Source of the DNA: Polydactylus sextarius
Lineage: Eukaryota > Chordata > Actinopteri > Polynemidae
DNA length: 64,000 bases
Direction: 5' to 3'
Assembly (NCBI GenBank): GCA_016801845.1
Contig: CM028916.1
Coordinates: 11,343,514-11,407,513, forward strand
Shown here: in pieces, positions 23,209 to 34,499 of the stretch
Layout of the letters: the number at the start of each line of letters is the position of its first letter
Position numbering within the stretch: position 1 is the stretch's first letter
Position numbers and translations under genes: made by a program
The notes under the pieces: generated by a model
The model's database searches: none
Seen by the model: only the letters and a program-made list of their open reading frames with translations
What the model was told of the DNA's origin: nothing

Positions 23209-25429
23209 ATTGTTTAAAAAGAGAAGGGGATTGGCCTCAGCTAAACTCTGAGCTTTTTTATGCATCTGCTCTAAATGCAAATTGATAGACATTCCACTGT
23301 GCTCCATCCTGTTCAATGCAGATTTTTCTTACACAGCTTCCCTTTACAATAACAGACTTTAAAGACCGGGCAGGGTACAGTCGTGGTTTGTTGATAGTCA
23401 TGAAAGCAGGTGCAGGTGCAAGCCAGTTAAATCAAACCCATGCCGCAAATGTACACTCTACTGTTGTTCCATTTAAACCTTTATTGAAATTATGAAAGAA
23501 AATATTTAACGTATTAACTAAAGATTTATATTCACTTTGTAAATACAGTAGTCATTAATATATTAACTGTTCTTATATGAATAATCTTCAAAAGGTTATA
23601 TAAATTGGACCAGAATAAGGCCTCAGATGGTCTAAATGTTTTTGCTTTCTTTTTTAAAAAAGTGATCTTTGCAGATACCAGAGCTTGACTTTTGTCGAGT
23701 GGATGTGGAGGGAGTGAAATGAAATGAAATGCATGGTTTACTGAGACATGATGCAGGACAAAGGCAAAATAGGAAAAATAATACTTTGTTACACACTTTC
23801 CCCCTTTCTGAACTGATGCATTTGTTTTTTTGTGAATTTCATCTTGACGGACTGTTTAACTTGTAATGTAATGAGCTTTTTTTCTTCTTTGTTAACCTCC
23901 TTCTGCCCTGAGCTAAATTGAAAAAAAAATCATTTGTTTAAGGAAAATGCATTTTGGAAAAAGAAAAAAAGAAAAAAACAAACAAAAAACAAACAAACAA
24001 AAAAAAAGGACAGATTTTTTTGCATGTTTGCTGCCCCTTATGTTTAGTGTCACCGGGCCACTCTACCAATCAGTTTATTGTTGAAAAAAAAGTCCTAACC
24101 CCCCCCTCCCTTATGTAACACACAAATATTGAGATGGCTCATATGCATGAACATTGAACATGTGCAAGTTTTTTGTCATTGTTGGTTCAGGGGCTAAAAT
24201 ATCAGTCAGTCAGATTTTAAAGAATATAAAATGTAGCCTAAATTGATTCGAAAATAGTGTGTGTGCAGGTTAGAGAACGAAAAATTGTGTGTGTGTGTGT
24301 GTGTGTATCTGTGTGTGTGCATTGAACTCCCACGTCTGACTGAAGCACAGCCGCTTTGAAAAGGGAAAGAGAGAGAAACTTGCTCATGTAGCTCTGGATG
24401 TCTATGTTTTCTGATTTGAGATCCTATATCCTCGTCACTCAAAAGATAATCAGTATTAGTTTTTATTAACTTAATTACCTCTTTGACAGGACAAAAAAAA
24501 GAGAAAAATAATAATCATCATTTTAATTCATCACATTAGCAGACAAATAATGGATATCTGTAATTTTAGTTTGTGTAATTTGCATTTTATACACAAGGGG
24601 GCGATGTTTAGCCTCTTTAATTGTTCTCCATAATGAAAAAAAAGGACTAAATGGTGGGGAGAGATAATCCCCTATAACATGGCGTGCTGGGCCTTTTTTG
24701 CATTTTGCAGTGTTATGGGAACTTGGATATGCTTTGTACAGAATTTTTACTGGTGTGAAGTTTGCCCCAACCGAGTAAAAACGAGCTGAAAGGAGCAAGG
24801 CTTTTACCACATGAACACATTTTAATGCAGGATTTACATAGTTAACCCGGTGTAAAGAAAAACACGTAAGCAAATCCAAACTGATCTTTGAACTGTCACA
24901 GGTGGTTTGCTTTGTAGTCGGTGTTTAATTTTCAGCCAGTTATTATTCTACGCCGGTGTGGGAGAACTGAACTTAGTAGGGCTGATCACACAGATCACTG
25001 GTTATAAGAATATAATGTTTTAATTTCTACACATCCTGCTATAGATGAAAAGAAATATTTATGGCTTCGCTAAAACGATCCCTTCTTCCCCCTTCGATGC
25101 TATTCTGGAACATGAAGCAGTGTCTGTGTATGACCATTGCATACTACGTTGCCAATACTACAGTGTGATGAGACTTTTGTTCTTGCATGAATCGAGACAC
25201 TGTTCTCCTACCTCATGTTGTGATATAAAAAGATGTTTTTTAAGCAGAAGACACTGCATCTCTAACTGTTTATCATCATTGATATTTACTAGTAAATGAC
25301 ATACCTGTAAATGCTTTTAGCTAATACCTCAGTTGTATCTAGTGTTTGTTTTTTTTCTGTTTTTTCCCTTCCCTGATTTCAGATCTTGTAAATATGCCCT
25401 GTATAGACAATGAACTTGGATCAAATTCA

Positions 25430-25435
25430 AGTAAA
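25430..25435 (+). terminator. Predicted SKIL polyadenylation signal (AGTAAA variant)
   Basis: AGTAAA, with a GT-rich stretch about 20 bases downstream. AGTAAA is a known weaker variant of AATAAA. A canonical AATAAA at about 25588 lies further downstream and is an alternative. Confidence 0.4.
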
Positions 25436-25455
25436 GTTCTGTAGTGTCAAACCAG

Positions 25456-26560
25456 TGTTGTCGTGTGCTTTTCTTATTTGTTGAGTTTTTTTTTTATGTA
25501 AAAAAAAAAAAAAAAACAAATTTCCATATTTCTCTCATTAACACAATTGTCAGCTCAATATTTATGAGTATGTTAGGACAGAGAAGTAATAAATGATAAT
25601 AGTAATTATAATTGTTTATTGCAGCCCTAAATAAGAGCTGTTTGATGTGTTTCCCTGTTTAAATTTGTAGAGACAATCATCTTATGATTAATTGATCCCA
25701 GGGGGAATGTGGTTAATGTATGTATTCGTTCCGGAAAGATATTTATCTTCCATCAAGGTTTTTTGTCGTCAGTATGTTTCAGAAAATTTGATTTGTCTTT
25801 TTTTATTTCACATTTGAGCATAAACGAGCTGCAACCTGTCAGAATGAAAACCAGAATGGCTCCATTTAAACCTCAAAGACGAGATAAATGTACCATGTGA
25901 TGAAAACAACAGGAAACAATCACAGATACTGTGTGACTCCATCAGCTCTTTAATGGAGGCAGTGGTGGTAGAGTATTTTAATACTTGTAGCACAAACAAA
26001 CCTGCTTAGAAATCATGTATCTTTCAGTAATCCAGTGATAATTAACAGCACGTTCAGTTACATGTAACAAATAGGGACGAACTATTAGAACATCTGTAGC
26101 TTACAGTATAAATCACTGAAGCCATAGCAATGTTATACTTCCTGTTTCATCCAGATGATTTGAAGAGAGTTTGGTGAATTGCCTTTAATGATAGAGACAG
26201 TGTAGAGACAGGAAACGGGGAGGAGAGTCGGGAAAAGACACACAGGAAAGCTCCACTCGTTTGGGATTCAAACCAGTGAACAGCTGCACGACATATCTAC
26301 GCCAACGTCGTGTGCCATAACCACTCGGGTGTCCAGGCACAGTTTGATGAATCTTAAAATAAAAACAGAACAGCAATAATAGTTTGAAACAACATTCTGG
26401 CTGGTTTTCACATATCTCTGGTTAATTACCAAGGTGAGAAACTGACCTGATACCTGTCAAACATTAACTGAGGTTTGTTTAAATTCATGATTCATTTGAA
26501 TTCTTCCAAACTCCATCATTTTCTTCTGTCTTCTTCTGTCTTCAGTCTTGTATATTTTCT
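25456..26560. other. Intergenic gap between convergent SKIL and GPR160
   Basis: No gene seen. It holds a T/A-run pair near 25490-25517, a short ATTGATCCCAGGGGGAA motif of fish LINE-end type at about 25690, a tRNA-derived SINE (26182-26340), and unremarkable AT-rich sequence. Confidence 0.6.
26182..26340 (-). mobile_element. tRNA-derived SINE
   Basis: On the minus strand the left end reads ACCCGAGTGGTTATGGCACA, an A-box-like RNA polymerase III element. About 40 bases later comes CTGGTTTGAATCCCAA, a near-perfect B box (GGTTCGANTCC). A non-tRNA body with CCTGTCTCTACACTGTCTC follows. This spacing and order is that of a tRNA-headed SINE. It is not a functional tRNA because the stems do not close. 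Confidence 0.6.
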
Positions 26561-26586
26561 GAATCTGATGGAGACAACTAAAGAGA

Positions 26587-26592
26587 TTTATT
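26587..26592 (-). terminator. Predicted GPR160 polyadenylation signal
   Basis: TTTATT on the plus strand (AATAAA on the coding strand), about 245 bases after the GPR160 stop. It is the first canonical signal downstream. Confidence 0.45.
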
Positions 26593-26644
26593 ACAAGTTT
26601 CAGCCAAAGTCACTCAGATAATGATTATTTGTACAGAACTTATA

Positions 26645-26712
26645 ACAGTAATACATCCAATAGTTCTTGAGGTATTTCAACCAAAATGTTGGACTGGACG
26701 ACCAACGTTCAC
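26645..26712. mobile_element. Fragment of a fish interspersed repeat (same family as 43440-43800)
   Basis: CATCCAATAGTTCTTGAGGT, then ATTTCAACCAAAATGTTGGACTGGACGACCAAC, matches from memory the widespread fish element containing CCAATAGTTGTTGAGATATTTC. It lies within or beside the GPR160 3' UTR. Confidence 0.45.
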
Positions 26713-26833
26713 AACTTCTCCAGAAGTATAAATGATTTTCTCACCATGTGACATTCAGGTTTCATTGTCTAATTAAATTTCTTCTAACTTGTGTCCTACA
26801 TTAAATTGTTTCTTGCCGTCATGTTTTGGTCTT

Positions 26834-27715
26834 CTACAGCCAAGCTAAATTTAACCCCCATTCACAGAAGCTGTCAGGAGGAGCTGCTGCCAAGCCTTGT
26901 GCTAACTGCGAGGTTGGACACGCTACACATAAAACGGCTGCAATCAGAAAGCTGTTGAGGAAGCAGAGCCAGGCAACGTTCAGATCCAGGTATGAGGGTA
27001 TTCCCACCGGCAGCAGGATGAGCACAGCCAGGAAAACCAGGAAAGGTGCCCAAGTGTTCATGAATATATGCAAGACCTGGAAAATGACTCTTCTCCTGTA
27101 GTGACTCCTACTTTTGTCTGCAATTTGGCCTTTCAGAGGAGGATTGTTCAATAAGTGTTCACTGAAGACACTGTGCAACGCTGCACAGCCCAGAGTCAAG
27201 AACAGCAGCGTAGAAATCTGCAGGACCCGTGTGGTTTGGGAGGCCCAGCATTTGTGTAACTGGTGGTGAGACACATCCTCCAAGACGGGAACAAAGTCAG
27301 ACAACAGGAAGATGTAGAGAACAGCCAGGCTCCACAGGAGGACAGTTACAAACAAGTGGATGATCCATTTCACCCTGGAGGCGGCAGTTTGCAGAAAAAT
27401 GCTGCTGAAATGATCCAGAGAAGCCACAAGCACAACGGGCCACTGCAGAGCGCTGTGGACCTGTCCAATGATCTGAACCAGCAAACATATGTGGTATTTG
27501 GTCAGCTGCAAGTCCATGTAGAAGAGGCGTCCATCGCCATAGATATAACTGCCGATGAAGACGAGGGTTAGCATCGTGTCTGTGATGGCCAGTGACATAC
27601 TGAAAACCCCAACGAAGCTTCTGCAGATGTGGCTCCTCTGGACGAACACCAGGGCCCAGTTGAGGAGACATTTTCCACCCAGGCCGATCAGAATGGAGGG
27701 GACGAAGATGTTCAT
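26834..27715 (-). CDS. gpr160: GPR160, orphan seven-transmembrane receptor
   Basis: A single-exon frame of 293 residues. It aligns with human GPR160 at TKYHICLLVQII (human TKYHICLFTQII) and across TM6-TM7: MNTWAPFLVF (human STWLPFVLL), then LDLNVAWLCFLNSFLIA (human IEMNIPWLYFVNSFLIA). Hydrophobic segments lie near residues 4-24, 36-58, 73-100, 117-138, 164-184, 210-235 and 244-266. Cys76 at the top of TM3 and Cys156 in the second extracellular loop could form the usual disulphide. The DRY motif is absent and TM7 lacks NPxxY, as expected for this atypical receptor. The human extracellular amino terminus is missing. An in-frame TAA 12 bases upstream of this ATG fixes the start. A splice acceptor at 27786-27787 (exon edge 27785) implies a non-coding first exon further upstream. 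Convergent with SKIL, as expected in the 3q26-type block. Confidence 0.87.
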   Translation of the reverse strand: MNIFVPSILIGLGGKCLLNWALVFVQRSHICRSFVGVFSMSLAITDTMLTLVFIGSYIYGDGRLFYMDLQLTKYHICLLVQIIGQVHSALQWPVVLVASLDHFSSIFLQTAASRVKWIIHLFVTVLLWSLAVLYIFLLSDFVPVLEDVSHHQLHKCWASQTTRVLQISTLLFLTLGCAALHSVFSEHLLNNPPLKGQIADKSRSHYRRRVIFQVLHIFMNTWAPFLVFLAVLILLPVGIPSYLDLNVAWLCFLNSFLIAAVLCVACPTSQLAQGLAAAPPDSFCEWGLNLAWL

Positions 27716-28224
27716 GGTGTGGTTTTAATCGGAGGAGCACAAGCTGTTTTGAACCATCATGAAGACTCTACTTCTGCTGCTTTTCCTGAGGGATAGAAAA
27801 AAATGATAATGATAACATGATTTCAGGTCTGTGGTGAAACCACTGCGAACGATTTTAGTCCTTCCATCTCTTTTCTGAATCGTATCCAGGACCAGCTCAC
27901 AACACTACGTAATTGGTTGCCCTGATTCTCATCCACATACAGCGACTCACACGTACCTTGTTTGACTGAAAACCGAGGCTGAAATTTCATCTGAACATAT
28001 CCTCGAAGCATTTGACCTGCAATGCGTTTTGTAACTGGCAGGGCAGAGGACAGTATGTCAACAGTTTTCTTTCTTTTCCTGTCTGGTAGAGTCGACCTGC
28101 TAAACCACAATAAAAAGGAGCAAAGGTCAAACTGTAGTTTGAGATCTTGAGTGAAGAAAGAAAACTATCAAATGAGACAAATTCAGGCACCTCAGATCAT
28201 TATATGCTGGTGCTTATAATTAAA

Positions 28225-28460
28225 AAATGACTTTACTCATTATTGAAATAATAGCCAATTATTTTTCAATTAACTGGTTAATTCGTGACTATTTTCAGCA
28301 GATTTATTTTTTAAAATGTTATTACTGAAACATAAACCATGGATGGTTCTGATGTTTCCATGGAAACACAGTTTTGAGAAACACAGTTTTTATGATTTAA
28401 TGTTTAATTAGGTAAACAGTCAAATATGAAGAATATGACAAGATTTTTTTTCTGTCTTTT
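28225..28460. mobile_element. Possible degraded copy of the dispersed fish repeat
   Basis: AAATAATAGCCAATTATTTTTCAATTAACTGGTTAATTCG has the ATTA-rich end structure of the family at 5332-5570. Similarity is weak. Confidence 0.3.
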
Positions 28461-28535
28461 TTCTTTTCTTTTTTCTTTTCTCTTTTCTTTTCTTTTCTTT
28501 TCTTTTCTTTTCTTTTCTTTTCTTTTCTTTTCTTT
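28456..28535. repeat. (TTTTC)n microsatellite
   Basis: Pyrimidine-only pentanucleotide repeat, about 15 units with slight imperfection at the left end. Confidence 0.95.
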
Positions 28536-31521
28536 CTCAGATTTATCTTGTGACTCCAGCCCTCAGGTTGGGAACCACTGAAATGATTTGATCATTTGAG
28601 TCTTGATGTGTTGGATTTAACAAATGTTTTCTGTTCATTTCCTCTGGGTCCAAACAAACACGCGGAGCCGTCAGAAAAGATTGTCCACAGAAATGTCAAG
28701 AACAAAAACTTGAGATGAAAAGCAACAAAAAACTATTTTGGCTACAATAACAATACAAATATAGACAACAATATATATATATTTAACTTTGCAAAACACA
28801 AGATACAAAAAGAGGCAAGAATCACATTAAACACCATTAGCAATATGAAGAGTGTGGTTACATTGATGGTTCCATGAAAGTTCATTCATTGGAAGAGATA
28901 AAACATTTGATTACATCATGTCCCATTAATATTTTACAGCACTGCCTGTAATCCATTACTGACAAAAACCGAACCACGTCTGAAAACCATCTGAACACAA
29001 CAAAGTCTTTATATCCTGTTTTCACTTCATGGAATCAAAACTTCAAAACAGCTGATATATGGAAGTGATGATTTAGTTTGTGATATCTGACTCTAGTATC
29101 TGCTGGTTAGACAATAAAGAGGGATTTGAAGATTTAAAGACACAATAATGAGTTCTGGGAAATTCTAATGGGAACTTTCTTTCATTTAATTCACAAAAAT
29201 ATCAAGAAACAAGAAAACAAGAAAACTGTGTTTAGACTATAAAATATCAACCCAACACAGATATTTTCATCCAAAAACTCTGGCTGGTTGCCAGAAAGAG
29301 AATCTGTTGCCGTGGTAACAACAAATGTCGATCTTCAATGCGAAAACCAGCATTAGATGTCATTTTACATCATGATGAAAAAAAAAAGTCTAAAATTTAA
29401 CTTGAAGACTGCTGAAACTTTTATAAATCAGTTGCAACTGCAACTGACACCAGAGAGACGTGAAAGTGAAAAACACAAAAATCAAAAAATTCCTCATGTG
29501 AAATTATCAAGAGCGTTCATCAAGCAGCATCTGACTGTTCACACTGAGATGAAAATTGGGGAAATGTATTTTCACAGATTAAACTGGAGCTCCAACTAAT
29601 TTTCATCATCATTACCATCTCATTATAACACTGACAATTGCTTTTATGATGTGTTGTTTAATTGTTTTGTTCATAAAATGAGATAAAATTGTGAAAGATT
29701 GCAGCTTGTAATTTCCAACAGCCCAAGGAGCTGGCTTCAGATTTTACATGTTCAACCAACTGTTCAGTTTCGTATCATCTACAATAAAAGAAAAGCATTA
29801 AATCCTCACAACTTAAAGGCTGGAACCATCACAAGAAACAACTTTTTTCTTCTTCTTAGTTGTATATCTGTAGTCAGAATAGCCAATTAAAATAATAACT
29901 AATTAACAAACCCCAACCAACTAACTGCAGCTCTGCTTTTCTCTGCCTTGGAGTTTCTATAACTTAAACCGTATTAAAATAATAAAAAATACAAACAAAA
30001 CCCCAACTCTCCACTCCCTCCTGCTCCTCCATTTCTAGTATTTCCTGTGCATTTCATGTTTGCTGGTTAATGAGTCTCTAAATGAGTCAGTATTAGTATT
30101 ACATGTCCACAGTGTTTTTTTTTTCATGCATTAGAGCGTAGTGTAATATTTCCAAGTCAAATGGAGCCAGTTGTAGCCTGAAGGACAGTTGGCTGTGACA
30201 ATAGACTAATTGTGACACTCACAAACTCTGTCTGTCCACAGGGAATATTATATCAATATTACAGTAGTTGTATCACCTCTAGTATTGACACTGGTCAACT
30301 TCACTTTATCTATAAATATTTATTCTTCCCTGCTCTTTGTTCACACATCGAAACAAATCCAACAATAAAATGTTTCTAAATCAAATAACGATGTAGAGAA
30401 GTTTTTGGATTTTCTTCCATCTATGGAGCATAACATCGTTAAAATACTCAAAGAATCTGGACCAGTTTCAGTACATAAAGAGTCTGATCTCTGATTCTCT
30501 CTGATGACGGAGAGTTGCCGTTTGTCTGTTGCATCTGTAAACACAAACTAATGTGATTTACTTTGGAAAACCTCCACATCCACTGATGCCAAGTGAAGTT
30601 GCCAAGTGGTTTACTGTTCTCAAGAAGAAGCCTGGTGTTCAGAGAAACCATCTCACTGTGATCTTATCTTCCTGAGACTTATATTCAAATTTTGGAGCAA
30701 CACATGTTCATACATATTTTATTAACACAATGCAAAGCAGAAATGACAGCAGGAGAGGAAAGTGTGGGTACAGTTGTCTCCAACAGAGAGAGAGAGCGTG
30801 ACACATATTAAATATATTAAAATGATAAATGAGATGTCAAAGACCTTGTAATGTTGCAAACCTCAAGTACAGTTTAAATAGAATAGAATATAGAATGGAA
30901 TATATTTTCATTTTTTTAATAAAGGGGAATCTGTATCTGTTTGACAGCATAAAAAACACGAAAAATAGATTATTAGAAAATACAAAAGTTAACAGAGAAT
31001 AAATAAATAGTTTGTGGTCCAGAGATGAGGAGGCAGGCTTGTGGGTGTGTTGTCTGCAGCAAAGTAATGACAGAGTTCTGAGATTTACATTTGAAACACT
31101 TCAGTGTTCAGGTCAGTTTATGTTTTAAGTCTGTTAATATCAATATAAGTGTGATAAAAAAGGAAACGGAAACATTGCACTAAGACAAATGCTTGATTTT
31201 TTCTAATGTGTTGAAAGAATCTAAACTGAAAGTGTTGACACATTTGCATGTTGTTTTTAGTGACATTCAAGTCAAAATTAAATACACAGATCACTTCATT
31301 TCTCATGATCTCAATGGAGTCTCTTTAAGGACTTTTTGTCCATGTTGGCTAAAAAAAATGAAGTGTAAAGGCTTCTTGTAAACTCCAGCAGTTGATTATA
31401 TCATTTAACTGAGTTTTTTTTTTTTTGAGAAAATTTCTCTTCTAAATCTTCCAAATAAAATTATTTAATTACAGTATTTCCTTACAGTGTCTAGTTGTAG
31501 TTTAGTATTTAACCCAGGATT

Positions 31522-31568
31522 AAAAAAAAAAAAAAAAAAAAAAAACGGTGGGGGGGGGGGGGGGGGGG
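31522..31568. repeat. Adjacent poly(A) and poly(G) runs
   Basis: An A run of about 24 bases, a short CGGT spacer and a G run of about 20 bases, followed by a second run of six G. The G tract could form a quadruplex. Exact lengths are uncertain because such runs are often misread. Confidence 0.9.
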
Positions 31569-32439
31569 TCGGGGGGCTCAGCACATAAAGGGTTTGTATA
31601 CTCACATCAATCAGATATTTCTCATTTATTTTCTCATCTATTCTCTCTCATTTATTTTTTTAGTCACGTATGAGATAAACCTGGTTAAATGTCTGTTATT
31701 ATGCTCTGTAGTCCTAAAGTTACAGCCTTGGATCTTTTTACCTTCTGACTGACAAAGCGTGTGGGTGTGAGTTACTCTGACACTAACAGGTGTATACAGT
31801 AACTCTTTGTAATTAGAGAATCTGCAGGTTTATCCTGGAAACCACACAAGGTCCTTTACCAACATTAATCCAACATGTTCAACAACCAGACTATATTTGC
31901 ATGGCTCTGTAAAGTCAGACAAACAAAACCAAACCTGCAACATAAAGAAGAATTTATAGACAAGGTCAAAGTCCAGTTCATGTTTTACTGTTTGTGACAT
32001 TATGATTTCTGGATCGTGGTTTCAGTGATATATCTTCTTTTCTGTATCTCCGGGTGGATAAATTTAAAAAGAAACGTTGTGCGACAGATGTTAATTTTCT
32101 CTATAAAGTTGGATTGAAGAGGTTACGTTCAAGTCCAAGATGTTTTACTTGTCTTACTTGCTTGAAACTTTTATGAGGATGAGTCAGTAAATAAATATTT
32201 AACTAATGCAGGGCTGGTATTTGTCTTAGGTGTTCCTGTTAACAGACAGCTGAGTATATACCTAAAGGTTATTATTGTTAAAAGTTTTAAGCACATTGGA
32301 GGCAACAAAATAGGTACTTCCAGTTATTGCAAACTACAAGTTACAAAATATTTTGTGGTTGCCAAACGACCTGTCGGAACAAGCAAGTGACCTTCCTCAT
32401 TGCTCGTTCGACGCTCAAGGATTATTGATGGAAATCATT

Positions 32440-33075
32440 GTTTCAGTGACTGATTGGATGGTGAGAAAGACACTGAAGGAGGTCAAACTCATAACAAAAA
32501 GAAAAACACTTTTTACAAAACTGCACAAAATTGTGAAATTAAACTTTGGCCAACGCTTTTCTTTGGTTGGAACAAAACCAAAATAAGTTAATAAGTTTTT
32601 GGCTTAAACGGAGTCACATCATGTTAGATATGAACCTGTTCAGGGCTAGCACGGTAACTTCATTGTTTTGTCCATTAAATATGCAATACAACAATATGTG
32701 TGTTCTGATAAGAGGCTGTCTGGGTGCAACAGGTGTTGAGGAAATGACGGTTATAAATGACTTGTATAAATGGAAAATTGTATCAGCAAACGTACAAAGA
32801 CGAGGTGGTTCCTGGTCTCACAAAGCTCTGACAGGACATGAATGAGCTTAAAGCAAAAGAACATGGAAAACATGTCCTGACTTATGGTCCCCCTGACTTT
32901 AATCCTGCCAAACAGGTTTGGAGCATTTTAGGGCTTTAAAGCAAATATCGTGCAGTTGGAAAAAGCTGGAAAAACTCAAAAAAGTCCACTGATATACAAA
33001 ATATTAACAAAATAATGGAGTGGAATCTCAATAATGAAGGGTGTATTGACTTTTGTTGCAGTTGGATCCTTAATT
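32440..33075 (+). pseudogene. Tc1/mariner-like transposase fossil
   Basis: Plus-strand frames contain three blocks collinear with Tc1/mariner transposases: RKTLFTKLHKIVKLNF (region before the first catalytic Asp), IRGCLGATGVEEMTVIND (family pattern WGC-x-S-x-x-G-x-x-x-x-x-I-D), and YGPPDFNPAKQVWSIL (family pattern W-P-x-x-S-P-D-L-N-P-I-E-x-x-W). They lie in different frames with stops between them, so the element is dead. The expected FIDG-type motif reads VIND here. I did not identify the terminal inverted repeats. Confidence 0.6.
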
Positions 33076-33503
33076 TGAGCATTATATTACAGATTAATTT
33101 GTCAAATATTTGTGTTTTTCAGATTAATTGGTCTGACTGAGTTTGAGTGAAACATTATTGTTAATTTACACATTTGTCTTACACCAATCAGGACCCTCTT
33201 CTGGATTTGTCTCATACTGCCCAAAGCTTTTCCCTTCTGCTTTTCTGTTTATGAGCAGGTGACAGTCGGATGCAGCAGAAACTTGACACTGACCAGATAT
33301 TAGACAAAGAAATCATAGACTCACATTTCAAATCTGTGAAAGTGGACATACCAGCAAAATACAAGCATGTATGCATTTACGTCTTAAGCCGTAAAATAAC
33401 AAAGGAAGACTAATTTACCAAGAACCTGTTCAACACCTTGACCAGAGTAAGTAAGCAAGCAAAACAAGACAAAACTAATGCAAAGACAAGATGCAGTTAC
33501 CTG

Positions 33504-33640
33504 TGTCTGTGTTACCCATTTGAATGCAGTCATCGGATGTGAAATGCAGAGTCTCTGGCCTCTCTATTTCCTCTGAGAGGTTAGCAAAGATGCTGGTACA
33601 AAGTGGCACAGATCCACTTTCATTGGAACTGTACCATCAA
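33504..33640 (-). other. Candidate non-coding first exon of GPR160
   Basis: On the minus strand CACAGACACAG is followed by GTAACTGC, a good donor at about 33502-33503. The adjoining sequence is less AT-rich than its surroundings. GPR160 needs an upstream untranslated exon because its coding exon begins with a splice acceptor. This is a guess from one splice site only. Confidence 0.2.
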
Positions 33641-34109
33641 CACTTTGTTTAAGAGGGAGTGGCTTAAAAAAAAAGCCAACGCGCGACTGCATGTATAAGA
33701 TGAGAACAAGGAAGTTGAAATGTGTAACTAACTAGGAATTAGCTCAAGAGGAAGCAGAGGCTGTAGCTCTAATGGAATTACTTCTATTAAGACAACAAAA
33801 ACCCAATTAAATATGCTCTCTATGGATTTTATAATGTTGAGCTTTTTTTTTAGAACCATTTCACAAATGTTGATTTAACCTAATTATCATTTTGTGGTGA
33901 TGCTGAAATGTATTACCTCATGCCCAGACATGTTTCCGCTGTTTAATATCAAATAGCATCCACATCATTGATACAAATAGATGTGGACAAAGTAACATTT
34001 TTAGCTTATTATAGAGCATGTGTTGTTTTGATATAAAGCTGTTGTCTGACATTTTTATACACTGAATAATTAAGATGATTGTTGAAGAAAATAATTGTCA
34101 GATGAATTG

Positions 34110-34163
34110 TTGTAGTATTAGTTAAGTATTAGTATAGTATTAGTTAAGTAGTATTAGTTAATA
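34110..34163. repeat. Short tandem repeat of TAGTATTAGTTAAG-like unit
   Basis: GTATTAGTTAAG and shortened forms recur four times in about 50 bases. Confidence 0.7.
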
Positions 34164-34499
34164 GCAGCCTCACAGTATTTCTATGCTATAACACCAGGTT
34201 TCTGCTGGTTTTCAGAATTTTAATTATTTGACACAGAAAACGTGTTTTAGTTGTTTGTTCTCGCTTTGAGCTATTTGTTCAACCAACTTGTTGGAACACA
34301 ACATTTTTCCACAGGATATCCTACGTAGATTTTCTTCTCTATGTATAGACAGTAGGTTTTACATTAAATAGTAAATCAAATTTACATTAATAGTAATTAG
34401 GTATGTGTTACTATTGTCCAGTTCAGTGGAGTTTTAAACAATCAGCCATTTGTCTCTTTCATTATTTCTTTAAGAGGAGTAGTTTTCTCAGCATAGTTC

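Larger units (their letters stand above)
21104..25455 (+). other. skil: SKIL 3' UTR (predicted)
   Basis: There is no other gene between the SKIL stop and about 25.45 kb. The DNA is mostly AT-rich with T- and A-runs and three TGTAAATA motifs. The best end point is a variant signal AGTAAA at 25430-25435, followed by GT-rich DNA (TGTTGTCGTGTGC). This gives a UTR of about 4.3 kb. I saw no clear AATAAA with a good downstream element closer to the stop, but earlier alternative sites are possible. Confidence 0.55.

Noticed and set aside
26834..27715. Bitter taste receptor (TAS2R) identity for the single-exon receptor
   Set aside because: Intronless coding and length fit, but the TKYHICL and WLCFLNSFLIA blocks, and the SKIL/SEC62 neighbourhood, identify GPR160.
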